NCBI GenBank assembly: GCA_963793335.1
Contig: CAWBZS010000009.1
Coordinates: 162,807 to 226,806 of the forward strand
Direction of reading: 5' to 3'
DNA length: 64,000 nucleotides
DNA from: Sva-07 sp963793335
GTDB lineage: Bacteria; Actinomycetota; Acidimicrobiia; Acidimicrobiales; Ilumatobacteraceae
Position numbers and translations under genes: made by a program
Notes under the pieces: model-generated
Told to the model about the DNA's origin: nothing
The model's database searches: none
The model's input: only the letters and a program-made list of their open reading frames with translations
Part shown: piece after piece, positions 17,592 to 26,881 of the stretch
How the letters are laid out: each line of letters opens with the position of its first letter
Numbering within the stretch: position 1 is the first letter of the stretch

Positions 17592-18284
17592 TCATGTCGC
17601 CACCAGGTCGCGGAGCGCAGCGAGCTTCGCCGGGCCGATGCCCGGCACGCGGTCGAGGTCGTCGACGTCCAGAAACGGTCCGTTGCGTTCGCGTTCGAGC
17701 ACGATGGCCGCAGCGGTTGCCGGGCCGATTCCCGGCAGCGTTTCCAACAGCTCGGTGTCGGCACCGTTGACGTCGACCGGCCCGGCCGGCTCGGCGTCTC
17801 CCTCGACCGGAGCGGCCACGGAGGCGACGTTCTCCTCCCCGAACCTTGGCACGTACACGCGCGATGCGTCCACGACGACAGCCGCCAGATTGAGGGCGTC
17901 CCACTGCGCCTCGGCGGTCGGCCCTCCGGCAGCGGTGACGGCGTCCCGGACCCTTGCTCCGGCCGAGAGTTCGTACACACCAGGGTTGATCACGGCCCCG
18001 GCGACGTGCACGACCACCTGCGGCTGGAGGTGGGTGCTGGGTGCCGTCGACTCCGGGCGCACCGATGTGGCCGAGTGCGGCATCGTCGTGTCGATGCCGG
18101 CCGCTCGCGGGAGTGACGCCTCGGTGGCCGGCGGCGGCATCCGCACCAACCAGTAGCCACCGGCGCACACGATGACCACAGCGACGGAGACGCCGAGCAG
18201 TCGGCCGACGCCGAACCACCCCACCCACGCCCCAACGCGTTCAGCCAGCGAACGAGGCGGCCCGGGCCTCGACAACGGTTCCAC
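17592..18284 (-). CDS. comEA: ComEA-like DNA-binding competence protein
   Basis: A 230-residue protein: one N-terminal membrane anchor (about residues 30-50, LLGVSVAVVIVCAGGYWLV), a Ser/Thr linker, an SLBB domain (VVVHVAGAVINPGVYEL) and a C-terminal helix-hairpin-helix pair (LLETLPGIGPATAAAIV and VPGIGPAKLAALRDL). This is the standard ComEA layout for binding incoming double-stranded DNA at the membrane. The GTG at 18284 is preceded by GAGGAGG six bases upstream, which decides the start against longer open frame. It lies upstream of comEC on the same strand, with a small divergent gene in between. Confidence 0.9.
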   Translation of the reverse strand: MEPLSRPGPPRSLAERVGAWVGWFGVGRLLGVSVAVVIVCAGGYWLVRMPPPATEASLPRAAGIDTTMPHSATSVRPESTAPSTHLQPQVVVHVAGAVINPGVYELSAGARVRDAVTAAGGPTAEAQWDALNLAAVVVDASRVYVPRFGEENVASVAAPVEGDAEPAGPVDVNGADTELLETLPGIGPATAAAIVLERERNGPFLDVDDLDRVPGIGPAKLAALRDLVAT

Positions 18285-18393
18285 GATCGACCTCCTCGAC
18301 CAGTTCGCGCGCACCGCGCAGCAACACCAGGAGGAAGTCGGTAGCTGAAACGCTATCGCCGCGCGTTGCCCACGCGCTGCGATGCGGCTCGAC

Positions 18394-19386
18394 TCAGCGA
18401 GGGGGCCCCGATGACGCAGCGCGCCAGAACGCTCGATAGCTCGGGTACTCGATGCCGTCGACGACCCAACCGGATCGCACGAGTTCGGCATGCAGACGTG
18501 GGAGATTTCGCCACGGAACTCCCATGTCGACATGGTGGGCCAGATGCCATCCCGTGTGATACGGGACGATCCAGTATCGAGCGAACAGGGACTGGCGAAT
18601 CACATGAGTGGTGAGACGCCGATCCCGCGAGCGAACCATGCCACCGTGTTCAGCGATCGAGCGCAACCGATTCGACACCTTCCACAGCGTCGACCACGAC
18701 AGGATCCACACGACGTACGCCAACGGGCGCATGAACACGAGTGACGCGCCGAGCATCACGGTCTGCACCGCGAGGATCTGGCGAGCCTCGATGCTGCCGT
18801 TGCGCAGCGAGTAGTAGAGCCCACGGAAGTTCTTGGCTGCGCTGATGCCGACTGCGTCTCGCTTGAGCTTGCGGTGCCATGAGTCCCGCGGCACCGGATA
18901 ACCCGCATAGAGCCCGAGATCCGGCTCGTCCGGACCCATCTCGTCGCGATGGTGAGCAAAGTGGACTCGCCGATACGCAAGCATCGACTGGTAGGTCGGG
19001 TAGGCAAGCAGCCAGCGACCGACCAGATCGTTGGCTCGACGGTTGGTGAACAGCAGGCGATGCGCTGCCTCGTGGGCGAGGATGTTCAAGCCGACGTGGC
19101 CGCGCGCCATCAGCACGAAGGCGGCGAGGTACGACCACCAGGTGTTCACCCACGCTGCGGCGATCACCACACCGAACGACTGCGCAAGGGCACCGAGCAC
19201 CGTGACCGCATTGCGGGGGTTCGAGATGCGACGAAGCTCGTCGCGTAGTTCCCGAGTCGGCTTGGCGCGCTCGTTGAGTCGCTCGGTGGGGAGCACGTCG
19301 GGGAGGAGCGCTGGCACCGGAACCATCGAACCCGGCACGGTCGCCACGAGCGGTGAGCGATCGGTCGGCTCCGCGATGGAGGTCAT
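18394..19386 (-). CDS. Fatty acid desaturase family protein
   Basis: A 330-residue membrane di-iron enzyme. Three histidine boxes are visible: HEAAH (about 106-110), HFAHH (about 143-147) and HLAHH near residue 289. Membrane helices lie between them. The family introduces double bonds or hydroxyl groups into acyl or carotenoid chains; the exact substrate is not evident. The start at 19386 is only six bases from the divergent PaaX-like regulator, so they share a promoter region and the regulator may control it (inference). Confidence 0.8.
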   Translation of the reverse strand: MTSIAEPTDRSPLVATVPGSMVPVPALLPDVLPTERLNERAKPTRELRDELRRISNPRNAVTVLGALAQSFGVVIAAAWVNTWWSYLAAFVLMARGHVGLNILAHEAAHRLLFTNRRANDLVGRWLLAYPTYQSMLAYRRVHFAHHRDEMGPDEPDLGLYAGYPVPRDSWHRKLKRDAVGISAAKNFRGLYYSLRNGSIEARQILAVQTVMLGASLVFMRPLAYVVWILSWSTLWKVSNRLRSIAEHGGMVRSRDRRLTTHVIRQSLFARYWIVPYHTGWHLAHHVDMGVPWRNLPRLHAELVRSGWVVDGIEYPSYRAFWRAASSGPPR

Positions 19387-19392
19387 GTCCCA

Positions 19393-20238
19393 ATGTTACA
19401 CTCAACGATCGTGGCGAACAAACACCGTGATGCCAGCCGGGCCGATGCCGCCACGCAGTCCCGGCCGTTGACGCCCCGCTCGATCGTGCTCTCACTGTTG
19501 CTCGGCTCGCACCCACCGAAGATGCCCGTCGGACGGATCCTCGAGTTCACGTCGCTGTTCGGACTCAGCGATGGCGCGGTGCGCACGGCGCTGTCGCGAC
19601 TCGTGGCGACCGGAGACGTCGACAACGACGAGGGGGCCTACCAGCTCACCGGTCGACTCCTCATCCGTCAAGCGGAGCAGGACAGCGGTCGCGACGATCC
19701 ACCGGCGAGATGGGACCGAACCTGGTGGTCCGTGACCGTCCTCCCCGAGCGACGCCCGGTCGCCGAGCGTCGCGCGTTTCGCACCCGGGCCGCGGGTGCC
19801 CGGCTTGGCGAACTGCGGCCGGACGTGTGGTTCCGCCCGGCGAACATCGAGCTCCCGCCGGACACCTTCGAGCAGGACGATGTCGTCGTCACGCGCAGCA
19901 CCCTGCTCGCCGGCGACGACCACGTGTTGGCGCGCCGGCTCTGGCACTTCGACGCACTGGGGCACACTGCCGACAAGCATCTTGCCCAGCTCGAACGATC
20001 CGCGGTCGAGCTCGAGGGAGGGGGCGACAACACACTCGCCGAGGTCTTCGCCGCTCTGGCAGCAGCGCAGCGATTCCTACGTGTCGAGCCACAACTCCCC
20101 GCCGAGGTCGACCCGCCACCCGCCGGCGCTGCAGTGCGCGCTGCCTACGGCGAGGTCGTCGAGCGGTTCCAGGGCCGACTGGCGACCTTCTTCGCGGGCA
20201 ACAACTCGCCCGACGCGGTCAGTACAGCCGGGCGGTGA
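19393..20238 (+). CDS. PaaX-family transcriptional regulator
   Basis: A 281-residue protein resembling PaaX, the phenylacetyl-CoA-responsive repressor family. An N-terminal winged helix carries RSIVLSLLLGSHPP, RILEFTSLFGLSDGAVRTALSRL and the wing VATGDVDNDEGAYQLTG. The central WDRTWWSVTVLPERR and the C-terminal regions match the family's layout. No phenylacetate genes are present nearby, so the ligand is unknown. The first ATG (19393) is six bases from the divergent desaturase start; the GTG at 19411 is an alternative that would leave room for a promoter. Its 3' end overlaps the convergent thioredoxin gene by 20 bases. Confidence 0.8.
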   Translation: MLHSTIVANKHRDASRADAATQSRPLTPRSIVLSLLLGSHPPKMPVGRILEFTSLFGLSDGAVRTALSRLVATGDVDNDEGAYQLTGRLLIRQAEQDSGRDDPPARWDRTWWSVTVLPERRPVAERRAFRTRAAGARLGELRPDVWFRPANIELPPDTFEQDDVVVTRSTLLAGDDHVLARRLWHFDALGHTADKHLAQLERSAVELEGGGDNTLAEVFAALAAAQRFLRVEPQLPAEVDPPPAGAAVRAAYGEVVERFQGRLATFFAGNNSPDAVSTAGR

Positions 20239-20926
20239 GCTGGCGCCGGTACTCGGCGGTTCGCGGATCGGCGGGGCCCATCAGCTCGAGCAGATCGACG
20301 TACTGCTGACGCGCATCGTCGTCGGACTTCACCTGATCGAGCAGCGCGGTGAGCTGGGAGTCGTAGTCGTCCGTCGGCGCGTCGCCCACACGAGCGAGGG
20401 CAGCGACGTGACGCGTGCGGTCGGACTCGGGGATCCGCTCGAGCAGCGCGAGGGCCTCGTCGTTGTTTGCGTCGGCGATCAACAGTTCGGCCAGCGCGAC
20501 AATCGCATCCTCGTTCGCCGGCTCCAGCGTCAATGCCAAACGCAGGCTGGCTTCGTCGCCCGCCTCGATCAGCTGCGCCACCGCCATCTGATCGTCCGTC
20601 GGCAGCAGCGAGTCGACGAATCGCTGCACCTCGTGTTCGGGAAGAGCGCCCACGAACCCGTCGACGACGGCGGCATCTCGGAGTGCATAGACCGCCGGAA
20701 TCGACTGCGCCTTGAACGCCTGAGCGATCGCCGGGTTGTCGTCGACATTCACCTTTGCGAGCACGACCTTGCCGTCGGTGGCGTCGACCACCTTTTCGAT
20801 GATCGGGCCGAGCGTCTTGCAGGGGCCACACCACGGAGCCCACAGGTCGACGACGACCACCGCCTCCTGCGACTTCTCGATGACCTCGGATTGGAACGTG
20901 GCGTCGGTGACGTCGAGTGCTGCCAT
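20219..20926 (-). CDS. cnoX: Thioredoxin-TPR co-chaperone (CnoX/YbbN-like)
   Basis: A 235-residue protein with an N-terminal thioredoxin domain, active site WCGPC at about residues 32-36, and a C-terminal TPR-like helical region (LRLALTLEPANEDAIVALAELLI). This is the CnoX/YbbN architecture, a holdase linked to GroEL and DnaK. Unlike E. coli CnoX, which has SxxC, both active-site Cys are present here, so redox activity is likely. The start has only a weak ribosome binding site. Nearest neighbours are unrelated. Confidence 0.85.
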   Translation of the reverse strand: MAALDVTDATFQSEVIEKSQEAVVVVDLWAPWCGPCKTLGPIIEKVVDATDGKVVLAKVNVDDNPAIAQAFKAQSIPAVYALRDAAVVDGFVGALPEHEVQRFVDSLLPTDDQMAVAQLIEAGDEASLRLALTLEPANEDAIVALAELLIADANNDEALALLERIPESDRTRHVAALARVGDAPTDDYDSQLTALLDQVKSDDDARQQYVDLLELMGPADPRTAEYRRQLTARLY

Positions 20927-21067
20927 TGGCCCAACGCTACCGCTCGTGCGATCTCACCACCGAGACAACCCGACGACAACACCGCGCCCGCGACGCTCCG
21001 ACAACGATGGCATCCACTGGCTCATCGATGGCTACCCTCGAACCAACATGAGTGGGAGCGAGTTCAC

Positions 21068-22102
21068 ATGAATGCAGTACCGGGAATCGCCACCGAACCC
21101 GTCACGGCCTGGCTCGAAGCACACGTCGACGGCGCCGTTGGACCATTCGGATTCGAGGTGATCGCCGGTGGCCACTCGAATCTCACCTATCGGGTGGTCG
21201 GTGCATCGGGCCCAGCCCTGGTGCTCCGCCGCCCCCCGCTCGGACACGTGCTCACCAGCGCCCACGACATGGGTCGCGAGCACCGAATCCTTGCGGCGTT
21301 GCAGAACACCGACGTGCCGGTCCCGCCCGTCAAGGGGTTCTGCGATGACCTCGAGATCAATGGTGCCCCGTTCTACGTGATGGGTTTCGTCGACGGCCAT
21401 GTGCTCCGCGACCGAGAGAGCGCAGAGCGGACCCTCTCCGAGTCGGCCCGCAGCACCGCCAGCCGTTCTCTGGTCGACACGATGGCCGCCATCCATGCCG
21501 TCGACATCGACGCTGTCGGCCTCAGCGAGCTCGGCCGCCACGAGGGCTACATCGAGCGGCAGCTCAAGCGCTGGTACGGCCAGTGGAACCAGGGCAAGAC
21601 CCGCGAGCTGCCGGCGGTCGATCGAGTCCATCAGGGACTGCTGGAGCGCATCCCCGACCAGGGCCCCGCAACGATCGTCCACGGCGACTACCGCCTCGAC
21701 AACTCGATGGTCGATGCCAACGGGAACGTGATCGCCGTGCTCGATTGGGAGATCTGCACGCTCGGCGACCCGCTCGCCGACGTCGGGCTGTTGCAGGTGT
21801 ACTGGAACGGCCCCAACGACGCCGAGAGCGCCTGGAGCGGCACTTCGACCTCGGCACCGGGTTTCTGGGACCGCCGCCAACTGGCCGAACGCTACGCCGA
21901 CGTCTCCGGTCGCGACATCTCGCAGCTCGACTTCTACGTCGCGTTCGCATTCTGGAAGCTGGCGTGCATCATCGAGGGCGTCTACTCCCGATATCTCGGC
22001 GGCGCGCTCGGCGATCGTCCGCCCGAGGAGCTCGCACCGTTCAAGCTGCAGGTCGAGCATGCCGCTGCATCCGCAGAGCAGTACCTGAGCGCGCTGCCGT
22101 GA
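21068..22102 (+). CDS. Aminoglycoside phosphotransferase (APH)-family kinase, ACAD10-like
   Basis: A 344-residue small-molecule kinase fold. Key motifs are GGHSNLTYRV in the N-lobe, the catalytic loop HGDYRLDN near residue 205 and the metal-binding LDWEICTLGDPLADVG. This pattern belongs to the group linked with acyl-CoA dehydrogenases (ACAD10/11-like), which phosphorylate hydroxyacyl-CoA in some species. It is not an antibiotic-resistance enzyme by context. GGGAG lies about ten bases before the ATG. A seven-codon frame starting at 21048 ends across this start as ATGA. The next gene is coupled by GTGA. Confidence 0.82.
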   Translation: MNAVPGIATEPVTAWLEAHVDGAVGPFGFEVIAGGHSNLTYRVVGASGPALVLRRPPLGHVLTSAHDMGREHRILAALQNTDVPVPPVKGFCDDLEINGAPFYVMGFVDGHVLRDRESAERTLSESARSTASRSLVDTMAAIHAVDIDAVGLSELGRHEGYIERQLKRWYGQWNQGKTRELPAVDRVHQGLLERIPDQGPATIVHGDYRLDNSMVDANGNVIAVLDWEICTLGDPLADVGLLQVYWNGPNDAESAWSGTSTSAPGFWDRRQLAERYADVSGRDISQLDFYVAFAFWKLACIIEGVYSRYLGGALGDRPPEELAPFKLQVEHAAASAEQYLSALP

Positions 22103-22974
22103 CCGCCGACCACGAGTGGCTCGTCACCGAGCCCATGCTGCACGAACCGGTGCTGTTGGTGATGCTCACCGGCTGGATCGACGCCGCCGGTGCCGCCGCA
22201 GCCGCTGCCGATGCGTTCTCGAGCGAGTGCGAGACGAGTCCGATCCTGCGCTTCGACGACGACACCTTCATCGACTATCGAGCTCGTCGGCCCGTGATGG
22301 CGTTGCGTGACGGCGTCAACACCGACCTCACGTGGTCCACGATCGAACTGCGAGCGGGACGGTCGAGTTCCGGACGCGATGTGCTCGTGCTGGTCGGCCC
22401 CGAGCCCGACATGGCCTGGCGGCGTTTCGCGCAACTGGTGGGCGACATCTCGGTCGAGCTCGGCGTGACCCAGATGGTCGCGCTCGGCGCATATCCATTC
22501 GCTGCGCCGCACACCCGCACGCCCCGCCTGTCCTGCTCGTCGCCGTCCACGGACGTGCTCGCCAACGTGACGTTCGCACGCAGTTCGGTCGACGTGCCGG
22601 CCGGAATCGCCGCGGTGCTCGAACATGCGCTCCACGCCCGCAAGATCCCCACGCTCGGCATCTGGGCGCAGGTACCGCACTACGTGGTTGCGATGCCCTA
22701 CCCCGCTGCATCGGTGGCGCTGCTCGATGGCCTCACCGAAGTGACCGGGATCGAGTTGAGCGCTGCCGAGCTGCGCACCGCCGTGCCGGCCCAGCGCAAC
22801 CGCATCGACGCCACGATCGAGGGCAACGCCGAACACCTCGCGATGCTGCGCCAGCTCGAGGAGTTGCACGACGCAGCCACCGACGATGGCGACATCGGTG
22901 GGCCCAGCATCGAGATGCGCTCGGGCGACGAACTCGCCGACGAGATTCAGGCGTTCCTGCGCGACCAGGACTGA
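22099..22974 (+). CDS. PAC2-family protein
   Basis: A 291-residue protein of the PAC2 (proteasome assembly chaperone 2) family, common in actinobacteria. Characteristic stretches are LLVMLTGWIDAAGAAAAAAD near the start, VVALGAYP-like MVALGAYPFAAPHTR, and IWAQVPHYVVAMPYPAASVALL near residue 200. The bacterial role is unknown; proteasome-related or ligase-like roles have been suggested for relatives. The GTG start overlaps the kinase stop by four bases. Confidence 0.82.
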   Translation: MTADHEWLVTEPMLHEPVLLVMLTGWIDAAGAAAAAADAFSSECETSPILRFDDDTFIDYRARRPVMALRDGVNTDLTWSTIELRAGRSSSGRDVLVLVGPEPDMAWRRFAQLVGDISVELGVTQMVALGAYPFAAPHTRTPRLSCSSPSTDVLANVTFARSSVDVPAGIAAVLEHALHARKIPTLGIWAQVPHYVVAMPYPAASVALLDGLTEVTGIELSAAELRTAVPAQRNRIDATIEGNAEHLAMLRQLEELHDAATDDGDIGGPSIEMRSGDELADEIQAFLRDQD

Positions 22975-23038
22975 GCCACACCGCCACCGACGACCCCCGG
23001 GCTCGGTGGCCCCGTAGCACGATGTGTACCTTCGGGCC

Positions 23039-24058
23039 ATGAAGGTCGACGGCAACATCGGAACCGACCTGCGGAGCATCCCGCAGAACGCACGGGACGT
23101 GGAGGCTGCCGGCTACTCCGGGGCGTGGACCGCTGAAACGGCACACGATCCCTTCCTGCCGCTGCTGCTCGCTGCCGAACACACCGACACGCTCGAGATC
23201 GGCACCTCGATCGCGGTGGCCTTCGCCCGCAACCCCATGACGCTGGCCAACACGGCATGGGATCTGCAGGCGTATTCACAGGGCCGCTTCATCCTCGGGC
23301 TGGGGAGCCAGATCAAACCACACATCACCAAGCGGTTCTCGATGGAATGGAGCCGACCCGCTGCGCGGATCCGCGAGATGGTCTTGGCGATGCGAGCGAT
23401 CTGGAACACGTGGCTCACCGGTGAACGGCTCGACTTCCGTGGCGAGTTCTACACCCACACGCTGATGACGCCGTTCTTCACACCGAACGCCAAGGAGCTC
23501 GACGGCTTCGGGCCACCCAAGGTGTTCCTGGCCGGCGTCGGCGAGCTGATGACCGAGGTCGCCGGCGAGGTCTGCGACGGCTTCCTCTGCCACGGTTTCA
23601 CCACCGAGAAGTACCTGCGCGAGGTCACGATCCCGGCACTCGAACGTGGACGGGCGAAGGCGGGAAAGACCATGGAGGGCTTCGAGATCGTCGGGCCGTC
23701 GTTCGTGGTCACCGGTGTCGACGATCAAGAACTCTCGGCGGCCGCCGCCGGCACACGCCAGCAGATCGCGTTCTACGGCTCCACCCCTGCCTATCGAAAC
23801 GTGCTCGAGATCCACGGTTGGGGCGGCCTGCAAGACGAACTCAACGGCCTGTCGAAGCAGGGCGAGTGGGAGCGCATGGGCACCTTGATCGACGACGAGA
23901 TGCTCAACACGTTCGCCGTGGTCGGTTCACCGGAGGACATCGCGCCCGAGCTGTCGCGCCGCTACGGCGATGTGATCTCCCGGATCAACTTCTATGCCCC
24001 CTATGCAAGTGACCCCGACCGCTGGTCGGCGGTGATGGCGGCACTACGCGCCGCGTGA
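23039..24058 (+). CDS. LLM-class (probably F420-dependent) oxidoreductase
   Basis: A 339-residue TIM-barrel enzyme of the luciferase-like monooxygenase superfamily, close to the F420-dependent type. Features include the N-terminal GYSGAWTAETAHDPFLPL, IGTSIAVAFARNPM, and the phosphate-binding region FILGLGSQIKPHI. The C-terminal NFYAPYASDP segment closes the barrel. F420 use is inferred from the family and the actinobacterial setting. No clear ribosome binding site precedes the ATG, so the message could be leaderless or start at the GTG at 23024. The next gene is convergent. Confidence 0.82.
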   Translation: MKVDGNIGTDLRSIPQNARDVEAAGYSGAWTAETAHDPFLPLLLAAEHTDTLEIGTSIAVAFARNPMTLANTAWDLQAYSQGRFILGLGSQIKPHITKRFSMEWSRPAARIREMVLAMRAIWNTWLTGERLDFRGEFYTHTLMTPFFTPNAKELDGFGPPKVFLAGVGELMTEVAGEVCDGFLCHGFTTEKYLREVTIPALERGRAKAGKTMEGFEIVGPSFVVTGVDDQELSAAAAGTRQQIAFYGSTPAYRNVLEIHGWGGLQDELNGLSKQGEWERMGTLIDDEMLNTFAVVGSPEDIAPELSRRYGDVISRINFYAPYASDPDRWSAVMAALRAA

Positions 24059-24077
24059 GGTCGCCAGGGCTGCGCTG

Positions 24078-24926
24078 TCAGTGGGCGTGGCCGACGGCGC
24101 TGGCACGGCGACGGACACGACCGCCACCGCCGAATGCGACGATGAAGAACAGCGCCGACGTGAGCACGATCGTCGGGCCCGACGCCACGTCGAGGTGATA
24201 GCTGGCGTTCATCCCGATGAATCCGCTGAGCGCACCGATGACACCGGCCAGACCGAGCATCTTGCCGAAGCTGTCCGTCAACATCCGAGCCACCACCGCT
24301 GGGACGACCAACGTCGCAGCGATCAGCGTGACGCCCATGACGTTCATCGTCGCCAACACCGTCGCCGAGAGCACCACCATCAACAGGGCATCGATCCACG
24401 CGGTTCGTACGCCCGTCGCCGCCGCGACCTGTGAGTCGAAGGTGGTGAACAGCAACTGCCGGTAGAAGACGAAGATGATCAGGGCCGTGGCCAGCGAGAC
24501 ACCCACGATGAGGAGTACGTCCGCGTTGGTGACCCCGAGCACGTTGCCGAACAGGAGTGCGTCAGCGTTTCTCCCCGGCGAGCCATAGAGCTGCACGAGC
24601 GCAAGACCCAATGCGAACGACGCCGTGGTGACCACCCCGATCGCAGCATCCGACCCGATCGGGCGCCGCCGAACGATGCCCCCGATGGCGAGCGCGGTGA
24701 CCACGCCCCAGATGCCGGCGCCGAGAAAGAGGTTGACACCGATCAACCCGGCGACCGCATAGCCGCCGAAGATCGAGTGCGACAGACCATGGCCGATGTA
24801 GCTCATGTTGCGGAGCACCACGTAGCAGCCGACGACGCCACACAGCGCCCCCGCGATCGTGGCCACGTAGACGCCGTTTCGGAAGAACTCGAACTCGAAC
24901 GGTCGGAACAGTTCGTCGAGCGTCAT
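24078..24926 (-). CDS. Metal (zinc/manganese) ABC transporter permease
   Basis: A 282-residue permease of the ABC-3 family with about eight helices. Typical segments are GALCGVVGCYVVLRNMSYIGHGLSHSIF split around residue 30-55, GSDAAIGVVTTASFALGLAL and MNVMGVTLIAATLVVPAVVA. The C-terminus is His-containing (VGHAH). It imports Zn or Mn together with the ATPase and the lipoprotein upstream. The ATG overlaps the ATPase stop as ATGA, so the pair is translationally coupled. Confidence 0.9.
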   Translation of the reverse strand: MTLDELFRPFEFEFFRNGVYVATIAGALCGVVGCYVVLRNMSYIGHGLSHSIFGGYAVAGLIGVNLFLGAGIWGVVTALAIGGIVRRRPIGSDAAIGVVTTASFALGLALVQLYGSPGRNADALLFGNVLGVTNADVLLIVGVSLATALIIFVFYRQLLFTTFDSQVAAATGVRTAWIDALLMVVLSATVLATMNVMGVTLIAATLVVPAVVARMLTDSFGKMLGLAGVIGALSGFIGMNASYHLDVASGPTIVLTSALFFIVAFGGGGRVRRRASAVGHAH

Positions 24927-25753
24927 GACGCCGCTCCCCCGCCGCCAGCCGCTCTGCGTCCGCGCAACTGCGTCACGGTGTTGTCGACCGGCGCATCGAC
25001 CACGACGCGCATCCCACCGTGTTCGAGGATCTCCATCGGCGAGCCGTACGTGCGCTCGAGGACGTCGGGCACCAGCACGTCGTCGGGGCGGCCAGCCCCG
25101 ATCACCGCCCGGTTGAGACACACGACGGTCGGCAGGTGCGCCGCGATGCCGTTCAGGTCGTGCGTGGTCAACACGATCGTGAGGCCCTGCTCGTTGAGAT
25201 CGTCGAGCAGATGCAACACGTCGTGACGTGTGCGCACATCGAGCCCCGAGGTGGGCTCATCCAGGAAGATCACCTGCGCGTTCGTGAACAGCGCCCGCGC
25301 GAGGAACACCCGCTGCTGCTGCCCACCCGACAGCTCTCGAATGTGCCGACTGCCGAGGTCGTGCATCCCGAGCCGGTCGAGGACCTCCGCGATCTCGGCG
25401 CGTTCGCGTCGGGTGATCCACGGTGTCCGCAGTCCACGGGCACGAGCCATGCCCACGCACTCGGACACGGTGACCGGAAAGCTCCAGTCGATCGACTCGA
25501 CCTGTGGCACGAGGCCGACGGCGAGGCCCGGCGTCCGACGCACCGACCCGGACAGCGGCGCCACCGTGCCGAGCATCGCGTGCAGCAGGGTCGACTTGCC
25601 GGAGCCCGATGGACCGACGATGCCGACGAGGTCGCCGGGCTCGATCGTGAGATCGACGTTGGTGAGCACCGGCGCGCCGCCGCCGTAGTTGACCGTGAGG
25701 TCGTCGACGACGATCAGCCCGCCCGCCGCTGCCGATCGCCCGTCGTCGATCAC
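24923..25753 (-). CDS. Metal ABC transporter ATP-binding protein
   Basis: A 276-residue ABC ATPase of the ZnuC/MntB type. Walker A is GPSGSGKST at about 48-56, the signature is LSGGQQQR, Walker B is VIFLDEPTSGLD, and the switch His lies in LTTHDL. The Q-loop reads LVPQVESIDW, characteristic of this subfamily. The start is a GTG at 25753, close after the binding-protein gene. Gene order binding protein-ATPase-permease is the usual one for metal importers. Confidence 0.92.
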   Translation of the reverse strand: MIDDGRSAAAGGLIVVDDLTVNYGGGAPVLTNVDLTIEPGDLVGIVGPSGSGKSTLLHAMLGTVAPLSGSVRRTPGLAVGLVPQVESIDWSFPVTVSECVGMARARGLRTPWITRRERAEIAEVLDRLGMHDLGSRHIRELSGGQQQRVFLARALFTNAQVIFLDEPTSGLDVRTRHDVLHLLDDLNEQGLTIVLTTHDLNGIAAHLPTVVCLNRAVIGAGRPDDVLVPDVLERTYGSPMEILEHGGMRVVVDAPVDNTVTQLRGRRAAGGGGAAS

Positions 25754-25792
25754 GCGTGACTCACCGGTTGCGTCTCATCGCGAACGGTGCGG

Positions 25793-26849
25793 TCACTGCG
25801 GGTACTCGGCGTTGTCGGGAACGACGTCGCGGACCTCGAACGCCTCCAGCACCGAGGCATCGCCGCCGAGTGCTTCGGTCATCGTGATGAAGTTGAACTT
25901 CATCAGCCCGAGCCACGAGTGCTCGACCTCGCCGGGTGCGCCGGGCAGGTCGTCGTCGCGCAGGTCGTCGACGTAGGTGGCGCCGGTCTCGTTGGCGATC
26001 TGTTCGAGCACCGGAGAGGGGAACACCTCCGAGCCGAAGACGGCCGTCACGTTCTCGGCCTCGATCTGCTCGATCAGATCGACCACTTCGGCCGGCGTCG
26101 GGTCGCCGAAGTCGGAGGGCTGCACCGCTCCGATGACGTTCCACCCGTAGGTGTCGGCGAAGTAGGCGTAGGCATCGTGGTAGGTCACGAGCTTGCGCTG
26201 CTCCTCGGGGATCGTGGCGAAGGTCTCGGTGATCGCCGCATCGAACTCGTCGACGAGCGTCTCGAACTCGGCGAAGTTGGCGTCGAACTGCTCGGCACAC
26301 TCCGGTGCGACCGCGCTCGATCTCCTCGCGGATGATGTCGGCGTACACCTTGACCAGCGTCGGATCGGTCCACAGGTGGGGGTTCGGCTTGCCGCCGTCC
26401 TCGGGGAACGAGAAGTCGTACTTGTACTGGTCGGGCTCGATCGTGCGATCGCCGAGTTCGATCACTTCGACGCCGTCGCCGACGTTGGCGAGCGCCAGCT
26501 CCTTGGTCGGCTCCTCGAGCACGAGACCGTTGATGAACACGACGTCGGCCGTCGACATCACCTCGGCGGCCGATGGCGGGGGCTCGAAGGTGTGGGAGTT
26601 GGTGCCCTCTGGCACGATGCCGACGATCTCGGCGCAGTCGCCGATCACGTTCGCCGCGATCGAGGTGATCGGAGCAACGGTCGTCACGACCTGGACAGTG
26701 TCGGTTCCGGTGTCGGTGTCGGATGCGGAGGAGTCGGTGTCGCTTTCGGATGCGGAGGAGTCGCCGTCGTCGCTTCCGCAGGCGGCGAGGACGAGGGCGG
26801 CGGATGCAGCACCGGCGACGAGGCGCCGAGTTGTTGAAGTGAACAGCAT
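25793..26849 (-). pseudogene. znuA: Zinc/manganese-binding lipoprotein (ZnuA-like), one frameshift
   Basis: The metal-binding subunit of the ABC importer that follows it. The start ATG at 26849 gives a signal peptide with lipobox LAAC and an acidic Ser/Asp linker. The N-lobe has VVTTVAPITSIAANVIG and the metal-site His in NSHTFEPPPS, then PNPHLWTDP. Near 26310-26316 the frame shifts by one, and the C-lobe (ECAEQFDANFAEFE, VTYHDAYAYFADTYGW, AVFGSEVFPSPVLEQIA) continues to 25793. Start to stop is 1057 bases (3n+1). All metal ligands remain across the two parts, so an indel artefact or very recent damage is likely. The zinc-versus-manganese choice is an inference. Confidence 0.85.
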
Positions 26850-26850
26850 G

Positions 26851-26881
26851 GTTGCACACTGTAGTTGCGACCTGGTTGCAA
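26851..26881. promoter_or_regulatory. GTTGC direct repeats in the znuA-like leader
   Basis: Three copies of GTTGC begin at 26851, 26864 and 26875 on the plus strand, immediately before the znuA-like start on the minus strand and in the shared region with the divergent dehydrogenase operon. Repeats here could be a metal-regulator site, but they do not match a Zur or MntR consensus that I know, and the spacing (13 and 11 bases) is uneven. Confidence 0.25.

Noticed and set aside
15086..17770. 894-codon open frame on the plus strand opposite holA and comEC
   Set aside because: It is antisense to two well-supported genes, with His/Arg/Pro-rich composition and no family match.
21068..22102. Aminoglycoside resistance gene
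   Set aside because: The APH fold is present, but motifs and coupling to PAC2 fit the ACAD10-like metabolic kinases; the same reasoning applies to 49131-50177.
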